Source of the DNA: Salmonella enterica subsp. enterica serovar Typhimurium str. LT2
Lineage (GTDB): Bacteria; Pseudomonadota; Gammaproteobacteria; Enterobacterales; Enterobacteriaceae
NCBI RefSeq assembly: GCF_000006945.2
Contig: NC_003197.2
Coordinates: forward strand, 3,844,001-3,908,000
DNA: 64,000 nucleotides
Direction: 5' to 3'
This document shows positions 8,744-16,974 of the stretch, piece by piece (positions within the stretch are counted from its first letter, which is position 1; every line of letters starts with the position of its first letter). The notes under the pieces are model-generated. The model made no database searches, was not told the DNA's origin, and worked only from the letters and a program-made list of their open reading frames with translations. The position numbers and the translations under genes were made by a program.

Positions 8744-9994
8744 ATGACATTTTCACTTTTCGGCGATAAATTTACCCGCCATTCAGGCATTACCCGCCTG
8801 ATGGAGGATCTCAACGACGGCTTACGCACGCCAGGCGCCATCATGCTTGGCGGCGGTAACCCGGCACACATCCCTGCAATGCAGGATTATTTCCAGACGC
8901 TACTGACAGATATGGTAGAAAGCGGCAAAGCCGCTGATGCGCTTTGTAATTATGACGGTCCCCAGGGAAAAACGGCGCTACTGAATGCACTGGCCGTACT
9001 GCTACGTGAAACGCTGGGATGGGATATCGAACCACAGAATATTGCGCTGACAAATGGCAGTCAGAGCGCGTTTTTCTACTTATTTAATCTCTTCGCCGGA
9101 CGTCGCGCCGACGGCAGTACGAAAAAGGTACTATTCCCGCTTGCGCCGGAATACATCGGCTATGCAGATTCCGGTCTGGAAGACGACCTCTTCGTTTCGG
9201 CGCGGCCGAATATTGAACTGCTGCCGGAAGGCCAGTTTAAGTATCACGTCGATTTTGAGCATCTGCACATCGGCGAAGAAACGGGGATGATTTGCGTCTC
9301 GCGCCCAACCAACCCAACCGGTAACGTTATCACCGACGAAGAGCTGATGAAGCTGGACAGACTGGCGAATCAGCACAACATCCCACTGGTGATTGATAAC
9401 GCTTACGGTGTACCGTTTCCGGGCATTATCTTTAGCGAGGCGCGCCCGCTGTGGAACCCCAATATTATCCTATGCATGAGCCTCTCGAAGCTGGGGCTGC
9501 CCGGTTCCCGCTGCGGGATTATCATCGCCAATGATAAGACGATTACCGCCATTGCCAACATGAACGGCATCATCAGCCTTGCGCCCGGGGGCATGGGCCC
9601 GGCGATGATGTGCGAAATGATTAAGCGTAACGATCTGCTGCGGCTGTCGGAAACGGTTATCAAACCTTTCTACTATCAGCGCGTTCAACAGACGATCGCG
9701 ATCATTCGTCGCTATTTATCCGAAGAACGCTGCCTGATTCATAAACCAGAAGGCGCAATATTTTTGTGGCTGTGGTTTAAAGATCTGCCGATTACCACCG
9801 AGTTACTCTATCAACGCTTGAAAGCGCGCGGCGTGCTGATGGTGCCGGGCCACTATTTCTTTCCCGGACTGGATAAACCCTGGCCGCACACACACCAGTG
9901 TATGCGGATGAACTACGTGCCTGAACCGGACAAAATCGAGGCGGGCGTAAAAATTCTGGCAGAAGAGATAGAACGCGCCTGGCGTGAAGGCTGA
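8744..9994 (+). CDS. avtA: Valine-pyruvate aminotransferase
   Basis: AvtA (transaminase C) moves the amino group between valine and pyruvate, giving alanine and 2-ketoisovalerate. The 416-residue protein is a fold-type I PLP enzyme: the SLSKLGLPGSRCG motif places the Schiff-base lysine at Lys249, and SRPTNPTGNVITDEE and DNAYGVPFPG are the usual cofactor-contact motifs. The ATG before TFSLFGDKFTRHSG was chosen because that is the known N-terminus; an upstream in-frame ATG would add 22 atypical residues. It is convergent with ysaA across a short palindrome. Confidence 0.95.
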   Translation: MTFSLFGDKFTRHSGITRLMEDLNDGLRTPGAIMLGGGNPAHIPAMQDYFQTLLTDMVESGKAADALCNYDGPQGKTALLNALAVLLRETLGWDIEPQNIALTNGSQSAFFYLFNLFAGRRADGSTKKVLFPLAPEYIGYADSGLEDDLFVSARPNIELLPEGQFKYHVDFEHLHIGEETGMICVSRPTNPTGNVITDEELMKLDRLANQHNIPLVIDNAYGVPFPGIIFSEARPLWNPNIILCMSLSKLGLPGSRCGIIIANDKTITAIANMNGIISLAPGGMGPAMMCEMIKRNDLLRLSETVIKPFYYQRVQQTIAIIRRYLSEERCLIHKPEGAIFLWLWFKDLPITTELLYQRLKARGVLMVPGHYFFPGLDKPWPHTHQCMRMNYVPEPDKIEAGVKILAEEIERAWREG

Positions 9995-10000
9995 CGGTTA

Positions 10001-10024
10001 TTCCGGCCATCATGCAGGCCGGAA
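10001..10024. terminator. Bidirectional stem-loop between avtA and ysaA
   Basis: TTCCGGCC and GGCCGGAA form an 8-bp perfect stem in the 36-bp gap between two convergent genes. It resembles a half BIME and can serve as a 3' structure for both transcripts. Confidence 0.55.
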
Positions 10025-10030
10025 CGACGT

Positions 10031-10504
10031 TCAGAAAGGTTGAGAATAGAGGCGCTGGCGCTGCACGTGTGCTGCGTCAACGCACTGTAACGCACTGGTC
10101 GGGCAGGCTTCCACGCACGCCGGCCCCGCTTCCCGATGCCAGCAAAGATCGCATTTAATCGCCTGCGCGCCTGACGCGGACGCCACCACAGTCATCGCGC
10201 CAAACGGGCAAGCCAGCATACAGCTTTTACAACCAATGCAGCGCGATGACGTCACGAAGATATGCCCCCGATCACGGCGAATCGCCTGTACCGGGCAGAC
10301 ATTTGCGCACGGCGCGTCCTCACACTGATGGCAGACCGTGGCCGTGGTGAAGCTATCCTCTTTTATCACCCGGATACGCGGCACAAAGTCCGCCGTCGTC
10401 ACCGCCGCGCTATTCTGCTGTTCCTGGTGCGACACCACGCAGGCGACCTCGCAGGTACGACACCCGATACACGCCGACGCATCCGCCATAATAAACCGGT
10501 TCAT
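10031..10504 (-). CDS. ysaA: Four-cluster 4Fe-4S ferredoxin-like protein YsaA
   Basis: A 157-residue cytoplasmic iron-sulfur protein resembling the electron-transfer subunits of formate dehydrogenase and HydN. Four cysteine sets are visible in order: CIGCRTCEVAC near the N-terminus, CHQCEDAPCANVCP, CIGCKSCMLACP, and CDLCWHREAGPACVEACP near the C-terminus, enough for four [4Fe-4S] clusters. No signal peptide or membrane segment is present. The redox partner is unknown. It sits downstream of and on the same strand as plaR, 116 bp apart, but no functional link is established. Confidence 0.85.
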   Translation of the reverse strand: MNRFIMADASACIGCRTCEVACVVSHQEQQNSAAVTTADFVPRIRVIKEDSFTTATVCHQCEDAPCANVCPVQAIRRDRGHIFVTSSRCIGCKSCMLACPFGAMTVVASASGAQAIKCDLCWHREAGPACVEACPTSALQCVDAAHVQRQRLYSQPF

Positions 10505-10620
10505 TGTTCTCCCCCTGCGTTAAAACGCCAGAATGCCAGAGAGCCATTCCCCGCCGCTTTGATCCCACTACGCAAACGGACAAATTTTGTCAGATGCCTG
10601 ATAAAACCTGGCGAGCTGTC

Positions 10621-11421
10621 TTATTCGCGAACGGTAAATCCCAGCTCGTTAGAGATAGCCTGTGCGGTTTCACGCAACGGTTTGAGCAGATTTTTCTCGC
10701 CGATCTGTTTTAGCCGTGACGTCGACAGTGAAATAGAAATGGCGTAAGGCACTCGATGGTGAATATCAAACACAGGCACAGCAATACAGGAAACGCCTAG
10801 TTCATTTTCTTCGCGATCCATCGCCATGCTGGTTTCACGAATTTGCGCCAGCTCATCGTACATTGCTGGTAAATCGGTAATGGTATTACGAGTCAGCGGC
10901 TGGATCTGATCTTTATGGCTTTCCCAGTAAGACGCCACATAATCCGGCTGACCAAACGCCATATAAATTTTCCCCATCGCCGAGCAGTACAGCGGCATAT
11001 GCTGGCCAATGTAGGCACGCGTGCGCAGCATACCGGTGGTCGGTTCCAGCTTATAAATCAGGATAGCGTGGTCATCTTCACGGCTGGAAAAATTCACCGT
11101 CTCGCCGGTGGTCAGGTTGAGCGCCTCAAGGTGCGGTGCCGCAACGTGGATGATATTCAGCGATGACAGGGCTTTTTGGCCGACGGCAATAAACTTTGTC
11201 GTCAGACGGTAGCTCCCGGCCGCCGGCGCTGGCGTCACATATCCGCAGGATTGAAGCCCCTGCAACAAACGATGGACGGTACTCTTGTTCAGCCCCGCCA
11301 GCTCCGACAGGTGCGCCAGCGGGCAACCGTTCGGGTAGTTACTCAAAATTTCTATCAACATCAGGCCACGAAACAGGCTCTGACTCCCCGCAGGCTTCTC
11401 TTTATCGTTGTTCTGGCTCAT
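10621..11421 (-). CDS. plaR: IclR-family repressor of the yia operon (YiaJ/PlaR)
   Basis: The 266-residue protein has an N-terminal winged helix-turn-helix (about residues 13-75, LAGLNKSTVHRLLQGLQSCGY) and a C-terminal IclR effector domain (about 90-260, with GVSCIAVPVFD). In E. coli the orthologue YiaJ (PlaR) represses the yiaK-sgbE operon that diverges from it, and the same divergent arrangement is kept here with a 229-bp gap. The E. coli protein has a longer, charged N-terminus; here the start gives MSQNNDKEKPAG, preceded by an AAGGAGAG ribosome binding site, so this shorter form seems genuine. Confidence 0.92.
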   Translation of the reverse strand: MSQNNDKEKPAGSQSLFRGLMLIEILSNYPNGCPLAHLSELAGLNKSTVHRLLQGLQSCGYVTPAPAAGSYRLTTKFIAVGQKALSSLNIIHVAAPHLEALNLTTGETVNFSSREDDHAILIYKLEPTTGMLRTRAYIGQHMPLYCSAMGKIYMAFGQPDYVASYWESHKDQIQPLTRNTITDLPAMYDELAQIRETSMAMDREENELGVSCIAVPVFDIHHRVPYAISISLSTSRLKQIGEKNLLKPLRETAQAISNELGFTVRE

Positions 11422-11580
11422 CAGAAAACTCTCTCCTTTCTTGGGCGATCAGATGGTAGCTCAAAGTGTGTTGCAGTTCACGATATCAGCATAAAAAACA
11501 TAACCCGATGATTTTAATCATTTTTAAAAACCTTCTCTGGCGTTGCCATGTCAATTTTTGATCTATATATTTGGAACTAG

Positions 11581-11597
11581 ATTTCGCATTATGAAAT
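11581..11597. promoter_or_regulatory. Candidate PlaR operator upstream of yiaK
   Basis: An inverted repeat ATTTC-N7-GAAAT lies 54 bp before yiaK in the AT-rich plaR-yiaK gap. Its TTTC/GAAA symmetry resembles operators of IclR-type regulators such as KdgR. The assignment is tentative. Confidence 0.35.
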
Positions 11598-11650
11598 TTA
11601 TAGACAAAAAAACATACTAAAATTTCTAACAATCGACCAGGAGAACAGGG

Positions 11651-12649
11651 ATGAAAGTAACTTTCGAAGAGTTAAAAGGGGCCTTCTACCGCGTCTTGCG
11701 GTCGCGGAATATTGCGGAAGATACCGCCGACGAGTGCGCGGAAATGTTCGCTCGCACCACCGAGTCCGGTGTCTATTCCCACGGCGTGAACCGCTTTCCT
11801 CGCTTCATCCAGCAACTGGATAACGGCGACATTATTCCTGATGCTAAACCGCAGCGGGTTACCAGCCTCGGCGCCATCGAACAGTGGGATGCTCAGCGCG
11901 CTATCGGCAACCTGACGGCGAAAAAGATGATGGACCGGGCCATCGAGCTGGCTTCCGATCATGGTATTGGCCTGGTGGCGTTACGTAATGCTAACCACTG
12001 GATGCGCGGCGGCAGCTACGGCTGGCAGGCGGCGGAAAAAGGCTATATCGGCATTTGCTGGACCAACTCCATCGCCGTCATGCCGCCGTGGGGGGCGAAA
12101 GAGTGCCGTATCGGTACCAATCCGCTGATCGTCGCCATCCCGTCTACGCCGATCACGATGGTAGATATGTCGATGTCGATGTTCTCCTACGGAATGTTAG
12201 AAGTTAACCGTCTGGCGGGCCGCGAACTGCCGGTGGACGGCGGTTTCGACGATAACGGTCAGTTGACCAAAGAACCGGGCGTTATCGAGAAAAATCGCCG
12301 CATTTTACCGATGGGTTACTGGAAAGGATCTGGTCTGTCGATTGTGCTGGACATGATTGCCACCCTGCTTTCCAACGGCTCTTCCGTTGCCGAAGTGACC
12401 CAGGAAAACAGCGATGAATATGGCGTCTCGCAGATTTTCATCGCCATAGAAGTGGATAAGCTGATCGATGGCGCAACCCGCGACGCCAAACTGCAGCGGA
12501 TTATGGATTTCATCACCACCGCTGAACGCGCCGACGACAACGTCGCGATTCGGCTGCCCGGCCACGAATTTACCAAACTGCTGGATGACAACCGCCGTCA
12601 CGGTATCACCATTGACGACAGCGTCTGGGCTAAAATTCAGGCGCTGTAA
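11651..12649 (+). CDS. yiaK: 2,3-diketo-L-gulonate reductase
   Basis: YiaK (DlgD) reduces 2,3-diketo-L-gulonate to 3-keto-L-gulonate with NAD(P)H, feeding the kinase and decarboxylase steps encoded downstream. The 332-residue protein belongs to the malate/L-lactate dehydrogenase-like family with the non-Rossmann fold. Family signatures include SGVYSHGVNRFPRF with the active-site His, LRNANHWMRGGSYGWQA, and CRIGTNPLIVAIPS. It is the first gene of the operon, with an AGGAG ribosome binding site at good spacing; yiaL follows after 11 bp. Confidence 0.94.
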   Translation: MKVTFEELKGAFYRVLRSRNIAEDTADECAEMFARTTESGVYSHGVNRFPRFIQQLDNGDIIPDAKPQRVTSLGAIEQWDAQRAIGNLTAKKMMDRAIELASDHGIGLVALRNANHWMRGGSYGWQAAEKGYIGICWTNSIAVMPPWGAKECRIGTNPLIVAIPSTPITMVDMSMSMFSYGMLEVNRLAGRELPVDGGFDDNGQLTKEPGVIEKNRRILPMGYWKGSGLSIVLDMIATLLSNGSSVAEVTQENSDEYGVSQIFIAIEVDKLIDGATRDAKLQRIMDFITTAERADDNVAIRLPGHEFTKLLDDNRRHGITIDDSVWAKIQAL

Positions 12650-12660
12650 GGAGCCACATC

Positions 12661-13125
12661 ATGATTTTTGGACATATCGCGCAGCCTGATCCGTGCCGGT
12701 TACCGTCGGCCATAGAGCAGGCGCTCGATTTCCTGCGTAATACGGACTTTCGCACGCTGGAACCTGGCGTAGTGGAAATCGACGGCAAAAATATCTTCGC
12801 GCAGATTATCGATATGACCACCCGCGATGCTGCTGAAAATCGTCCGGAAGTCCATCGCCGCTATCTGGATATTCAGTTTCTGGCATGGGGTGAAGAGAAA
12901 ATTGGGGTTGCCATTGATACCGGTAATAATCAAATCAGCGAGTCATTATTAGAACAGCGCGATATTATTTTTTATCACGACAGTGAACATGAATCATTCA
13001 TTGAAATGATACCGGGAAGTTATGCCCTGTTTTTCCCGCAGGATGTTCATCGTCCAGGTTGTAATAAAAGCATTGCTACGCCGATACGGAAAATAGTCGT
13101 AAAAGTCGCCATAGACGTTTTATAA
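12661..13125 (+). CDS. yiaL: YhcH/YjgK/YiaL-family protein
   Basis: A 154-residue cupin-like protein of the YhcH/YjgK/YiaL (DUF386) family. The motifs RPEVHRRYLDIQFLAWGEEKIG and FFPQDVHRPG carry conserved His/Glu residues that bind metal in the family. Homologues near sialic-acid and sugar operons are thought to be sugar isomerases or mutarotases, but the role in the yia pathway is not proven. The gene is tightly spaced after yiaK with an AAGGAG site, so it is co-transcribed. Confidence 0.9.
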   Translation: MIFGHIAQPDPCRLPSAIEQALDFLRNTDFRTLEPGVVEIDGKNIFAQIIDMTTRDAAENRPEVHRRYLDIQFLAWGEEKIGVAIDTGNNQISESLLEQRDIIFYHDSEHESFIEMIPGSYALFFPQDVHRPGCNKSIATPIRKIVVKVAIDVL

Positions 13126-13148
13126 AATAGAGTTTACTGGAGCACAAA

Positions 13149-14081
13149 ATGAAAAATAATACCGGTTATATTATCGGTGCGTACCCTTGTGCACCCTCAT
13201 TTCACCAGAAGAGTGAAGAGGAAGAGACGGAATTCTGGCGGCAACTCTCTGATACTCCGGATATCCGGGGGCTGGAGCAGCCTTGTCTTGAACATCTTCA
13301 CCCGCTCGGCGACGAGTGGTTATTGCGCCATACACCAGGGAACTGGCAAATCGTGGTCACCGCGATAATGGAAACCATGCGCCGCCGTAGCGAAAACGGC
13401 GGTTTTGGATTAGCGTCCAGTGACGAGGAACAGCGTAAAGCCTGCGTGGAATACTACCGTCATCTTTATCAGAAGATCAATAAAATCAATGGGAACAATA
13501 CCGGCAAAGTCATAGCCCTTGAGCTTCATGCCGCCCCGCTGGCGGGCAATCCGAACGTGGCGCAGGCAACCGACGCCTTTGCGCGCTCATTAAAAGAGAT
13601 TGCCAACTGGGACTGGTCCTGCGACCTGGTGCTTGAACACTGCGACGCGATGACCGGCCCCGCACCGCGCAAAGGATTCTTACCGTTGGTAAACGTACTG
13701 GAAACTATTGCCGACTATGACATAAGCGTCTGCATTAACTGGGCGCGCTCGGCTATTGAAGGGCGGGATACCTCTCTACCGCTGATCCACACGCAGCAGG
13801 CCAAACAGGCTGGAAAACTCGGGGCACTGATGTTCTCCGGTACAACGCTGGATGGAGAATACGGCGAATGGCAGGACCTCCATGCTCCGTTTGCACCTTT
13901 CTGTCCACAAAGTCTGATGACGGAGAAACATGTTAAAGAACTGATTACCGCCGCCGCTCCCGAACTGTTGCAGTTTACCGGTATTAAATTGTTGGAAATC
14001 AATGCCAGTGCCGATATTAATCACCGCATAAATATATTACGCGATGGTATTAACATGATGAAAAAGGCCACACGCCGCTAA
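13149..14081 (+). CDS. DUF4862-family protein in the yia operon
   Basis: A 310-residue soluble protein of unknown function, recognised as DUF4862-like. No signal peptide or membrane segment is visible. The pattern of short beta strands ending in acidic or His residues (ALELHAAP, Glu125/His127; LVLEHCDAMTG, Glu163/His164/Asp166; INWARSAIEGRD, Asn197/Arg200; LLEINASAD, Glu283) resembles a TIM barrel of the sugar isomerase/epimerase type with metal-binding residues at strand ends. That is inference from pattern, not homology. It lies between yiaL and yiaM, where E. coli has no gene, 23 bp after yiaL with a GGAG site, and probably acts on a sugar acid of the same pathway. Confidence 0.75.
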   Translation: MKNNTGYIIGAYPCAPSFHQKSEEEETEFWRQLSDTPDIRGLEQPCLEHLHPLGDEWLLRHTPGNWQIVVTAIMETMRRRSENGGFGLASSDEEQRKACVEYYRHLYQKINKINGNNTGKVIALELHAAPLAGNPNVAQATDAFARSLKEIANWDWSCDLVLEHCDAMTGPAPRKGFLPLVNVLETIADYDISVCINWARSAIEGRDTSLPLIHTQQAKQAGKLGALMFSGTTLDGEYGEWQDLHAPFAPFCPQSLMTEKHVKELITAAAPELLQFTGIKLLEINASADINHRINILRDGINMMKKATRR

Positions 14082-14219
14082 CCTGAATTAAACATCATCA
14101 CCTTAATTCTCGGCCTGCAACTCAACGTTGCGCCGACCTAATATAAACCAAACATAAGAAATTAAGTTCCACTATTCAGCATCGAAAGAAATAAGTTTCT
14201 ATAACCTGATGGAGTCGTT

Positions 14220-14693
14220 ATGAAGCGGGTACTTGAGGGCATACTTGCGGTATTAATTGCCGTACTTTCCTGCATTGTATTTATTAACGTTATTTTACGT
14301 TACGGTTTTGAGAGCAGTATTTTGTCGGTAGATGAACTATCACGTTATCTATTTGTATGGCTGACGTTTATTGGCGCCATCGTTGCATTTATGGATAACG
14401 CTCACGTTCAGGTCACTTTTGTGGTGGAAAAACTTTCGCCAGCGAATCAGCGTCGTCTCTCGCTGCTGACGCATTCGCTGATTTTATTGTTATGCATCGC
14501 ATTAGGCTGGGGCAGCCTGCAAAAAGCGTTGCAGGACTGGAGCGATCACTCGCCAATCCTCGGTTTACCGATCGGCCTGATGTATATCGCCTGTCTGCCC
14601 ACAAGCGTTGCCATCGCGTTAATCGAGCTGCGTCGGCTTTATCACTTAATAACGCGTAACGATTCCTTTCAACAACCACAGCAAGGAGCCTAA
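14220..14693 (+). CDS. yiaM: TRAP transporter small permease YiaM
   Basis: The 157-residue protein has four predicted membrane helices and is the small (DctQ-type) subunit of the YiaMNO tripartite ATP-independent periplasmic transporter. The motif SVDELSRYLFVWLTFIGAIV is typical of the family. In E. coli YiaMNO transports L-xylulose/2,3-diketo-L-gulonate-related substrates using ion gradients. It begins after a 138-bp gap following the DUF4862 gene, with a GGAG site, and ends two bases before yiaN. Confidence 0.93.
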   Translation: MKRVLEGILAVLIAVLSCIVFINVILRYGFESSILSVDELSRYLFVWLTFIGAIVAFMDNAHVQVTFVVEKLSPANQRRLSLLTHSLILLLCIALGWGSLQKALQDWSDHSPILGLPIGLMYIACLPTSVAIALIELRRLYHLITRNDSFQQPQQGA

Positions 14694-14695
14694 TC

Positions 14696-15973
14696 ATGGC
14701 CGTGGTGATATTTCTCTGCTGCCTGCTCGGCGGGATCGCGATAGGTTTACCCATCGCCTGGTCGCTGCTGCTTTGCGGCGCTGCTCTGATGGCATACCTG
14801 GATATGTTTGACGTGCAGATTATGGCGCAAACCCTGGTTAACGGCGCGGACAGTTTCTCCCTACTGGCCATTCCCTTTTTTGTTTTGGCCGGTGAAATCA
14901 TGAACGCGGGCGGCCTGTCAAAGCGAATTGTCGACCTGCCGATGAAGCTGGTCGGCCATAAGCCCGGCGGCCTGGGCTACGTGGGCGTTATTGCGGCAAT
15001 GATTATGGCCAGCCTTTCCGGCTCTGCGGTAGCAGATACCGCTGCGGTCGCCGCGCTGCTGGTGCCGATGATGCGCTCCGCAAACTACCCGATCAACCGC
15101 TCCGTTGGGTTAATCGCTTCCGGCGGGATCATTGCGCCAATTATTCCCCCCTCGATTCCTTTTATTATCTTCGGCGTTTCCAGCGGCTTGTCGATCAGCA
15201 AGCTGTTTATGGCCGGGATCGCACCGGGCATCATGATGGGCGCGGCGCTTATGCTCACCTGGTGGTGGCAGGCCGGGCGATTAAATCTCCCTTCTCAGCC
15301 TAAAGCAACACCGCGTGAAATCTGGCAATCATTGGTTTCAGGTATCTGGGCGCTGTTTTTACCGGTGATTATCATCGGCGGCTTCCGTTCCGGACTTTTC
15401 ACGCCAACGGAGGCAGGGGCGGTCGCCGCGTTTTACGCCCTCTTTGTCGCCGTGGTTATCTATCGGGAATTAACGTTTTCCAGTCTCTACCACGTGCTGG
15501 TCAATGCCGCCAAAACGACGTCAGTCGTCATGTTTCTGGTGGCTGCGGCCCAGGTATCCGCCTGGCTGATTACGATCGCGGAATTACCCATGATGGTGTC
15601 AGATTTGCTGCAGCCGCTGGTCGACTCTCCGCGACTCTTATTTATCGTCATTATGATCTCAATTATGGTCGTCGGTATGGTGATGGATTTGACGCCAACG
15701 GTGTTAATTCTTACCCCTGTATTATTGCCATTAGTTAAAGAAGCCAATATTGACCCGATTTATTTCGGCGTCATGTTCATTATTAACTGCTCTATTGGAT
15801 TAATCACACCGCCCGTTGGCAACGTCCTCAACGTTATTTCCGGGGTAGCAAAATTGAAATTTGATGACGCGGTAAGAGGCGTATTCCCTTACGTTGTCGT
15901 CCTGATGTCGCTGCTGGTTTTATTTATTTTTATTCCCGAGCTAATTATCACACCGCTTAAATGGATTAATTAA
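14696..15973 (+). CDS. yiaN: TRAP transporter large permease YiaN
   Basis: A 425-residue, highly hydrophobic protein with about 12 membrane helices, the DctM-type large subunit that forms the transport path with YiaM. Conserved segments include the repeated GSAVADTAAVAALLVP and IIAPIIPPSIPFIIFG. Start is set by an AAGGAG site 8 bp upstream of ATG and the two-base separation from yiaM, implying translational coupling. Confidence 0.94.
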   Translation: MAVVIFLCCLLGGIAIGLPIAWSLLLCGAALMAYLDMFDVQIMAQTLVNGADSFSLLAIPFFVLAGEIMNAGGLSKRIVDLPMKLVGHKPGGLGYVGVIAAMIMASLSGSAVADTAAVAALLVPMMRSANYPINRSVGLIASGGIIAPIIPPSIPFIIFGVSSGLSISKLFMAGIAPGIMMGAALMLTWWWQAGRLNLPSQPKATPREIWQSLVSGIWALFLPVIIIGGFRSGLFTPTEAGAVAAFYALFVAVVIYRELTFSSLYHVLVNAAKTTSVVMFLVAAAQVSAWLITIAELPMMVSDLLQPLVDSPRLLFIVIMISIMVVGMVMDLTPTVLILTPVLLPLVKEANIDPIYFGVMFIINCSIGLITPPVGNVLNVISGVAKLKFDDAVRGVFPYVVVLMSLLVLFIFIPELIITPLKWIN

Positions 15974-15984
15974 AGGATAATATT

Positions 15985-16971
15985 ATGAAATTACACGTTA
16001 TTGCTCGTTCATTATTGATAGCTGGTCTGACGGTTTTCAGCGTGTCGTCTCTGGCGGCGCAATCTTTACGTTTTGGTTATGAAACACCGCAAACTGACTC
16101 CCAACATATTGCCGCGAAAAAATTTAACGAACTATTAAAAGAAAAAACTAACGGCGAATTAACGCTAAAACTCTTTCCTGACAGCACATTAGGTAACGCC
16201 CAGGCAATGATCAGCGGGGTGCGCGGCGGAACCATTGATATGGAAATGTCCGGTTCGAACAATTTCACCGGCCTGGCCCCTGTATTCAACTTACTTGATG
16301 TCCCCTTCCTGTTTCGCGATACCGCGCATGCGCATAAAACGCTCGACGGCAAAGTCGGCGATGAACTGAAAAAATCACTCGATTCAAAAGGGTTAAAAGT
16401 GCTGGCCTACTGGGAAAACGGCTGGCGCGACGTCACCAACTCCCGCGCGCCGGTAAAAACGCCGGGCGATTTGAAAGGCTTAAAAATCCGCACTAACAAC
16501 AGCCCAATGAATATCGCGGCCTTTAAAATCTTCGGCGCGAACCCTATTCCGATGCCATTCTCCGAAGTCTATACCGGCCTCGAAACCCGTACGATTGATG
16601 CCCAGGAACACCCTATCAACGTCGTGTGGTCAGCGAAATTCTATGAGGTACAGAAATACCTCTCCCTCACTCATCACGCCTATTCGCCTCTGCTGCTGGT
16701 GATCAATAAAGCCAAATTCGACGCTTTAAGCCCGCAGTTCCAGGAGGCACTGCTGAGTTCCGCCAAAGAAGCGGGTGACTATCAGCGCAAACTGGTCGCC
16801 GAAGATCAGCAAAAAATTATCGATGGCATGAAAGAAGCCGAAGTTGAAGTCCTGACCGATATCGACCGTAAAGCCTTCAGCGATGCGCTGGGCAGCCAGG
16901 TGCGCGATATGTTCCTGAAAGACAACCCGCAGGGCGCCGATCTCCTGAAAGCCGTGGACGAGGTGCAATAA
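15985..16971 (+). CDS. yiaO: TRAP transporter periplasmic binding protein YiaO
   Basis: The 328-residue DctP-family solute-binding protein begins with a signal peptide (MKLHVIARSLLIAGLTVFSV, cleavage after SLA near residue 24). The family motif NSRAPVKTPGDLKGLKIRT contains the Arg that contacts the carboxylate of ligands, consistent with a sugar-acid substrate. It delivers substrate to YiaMN. The gene follows yiaN by 11 bp with an AAAGGA site, and the lyxK ATG follows three bases after its stop. Confidence 0.94.
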   Translation: MKLHVIARSLLIAGLTVFSVSSLAAQSLRFGYETPQTDSQHIAAKKFNELLKEKTNGELTLKLFPDSTLGNAQAMISGVRGGTIDMEMSGSNNFTGLAPVFNLLDVPFLFRDTAHAHKTLDGKVGDELKKSLDSKGLKVLAYWENGWRDVTNSRAPVKTPGDLKGLKIRTNNSPMNIAAFKIFGANPIPMPFSEVYTGLETRTIDAQEHPINVVWSAKFYEVQKYLSLTHHAYSPLLLVINKAKFDALSPQFQEALLSSAKEAGDYQRKLVAEDQQKIIDGMKEAEVEVLTDIDRKAFSDALGSQVRDMFLKDNPQGADLLKAVDEVQ

Positions 16972-16974
16972 GTC

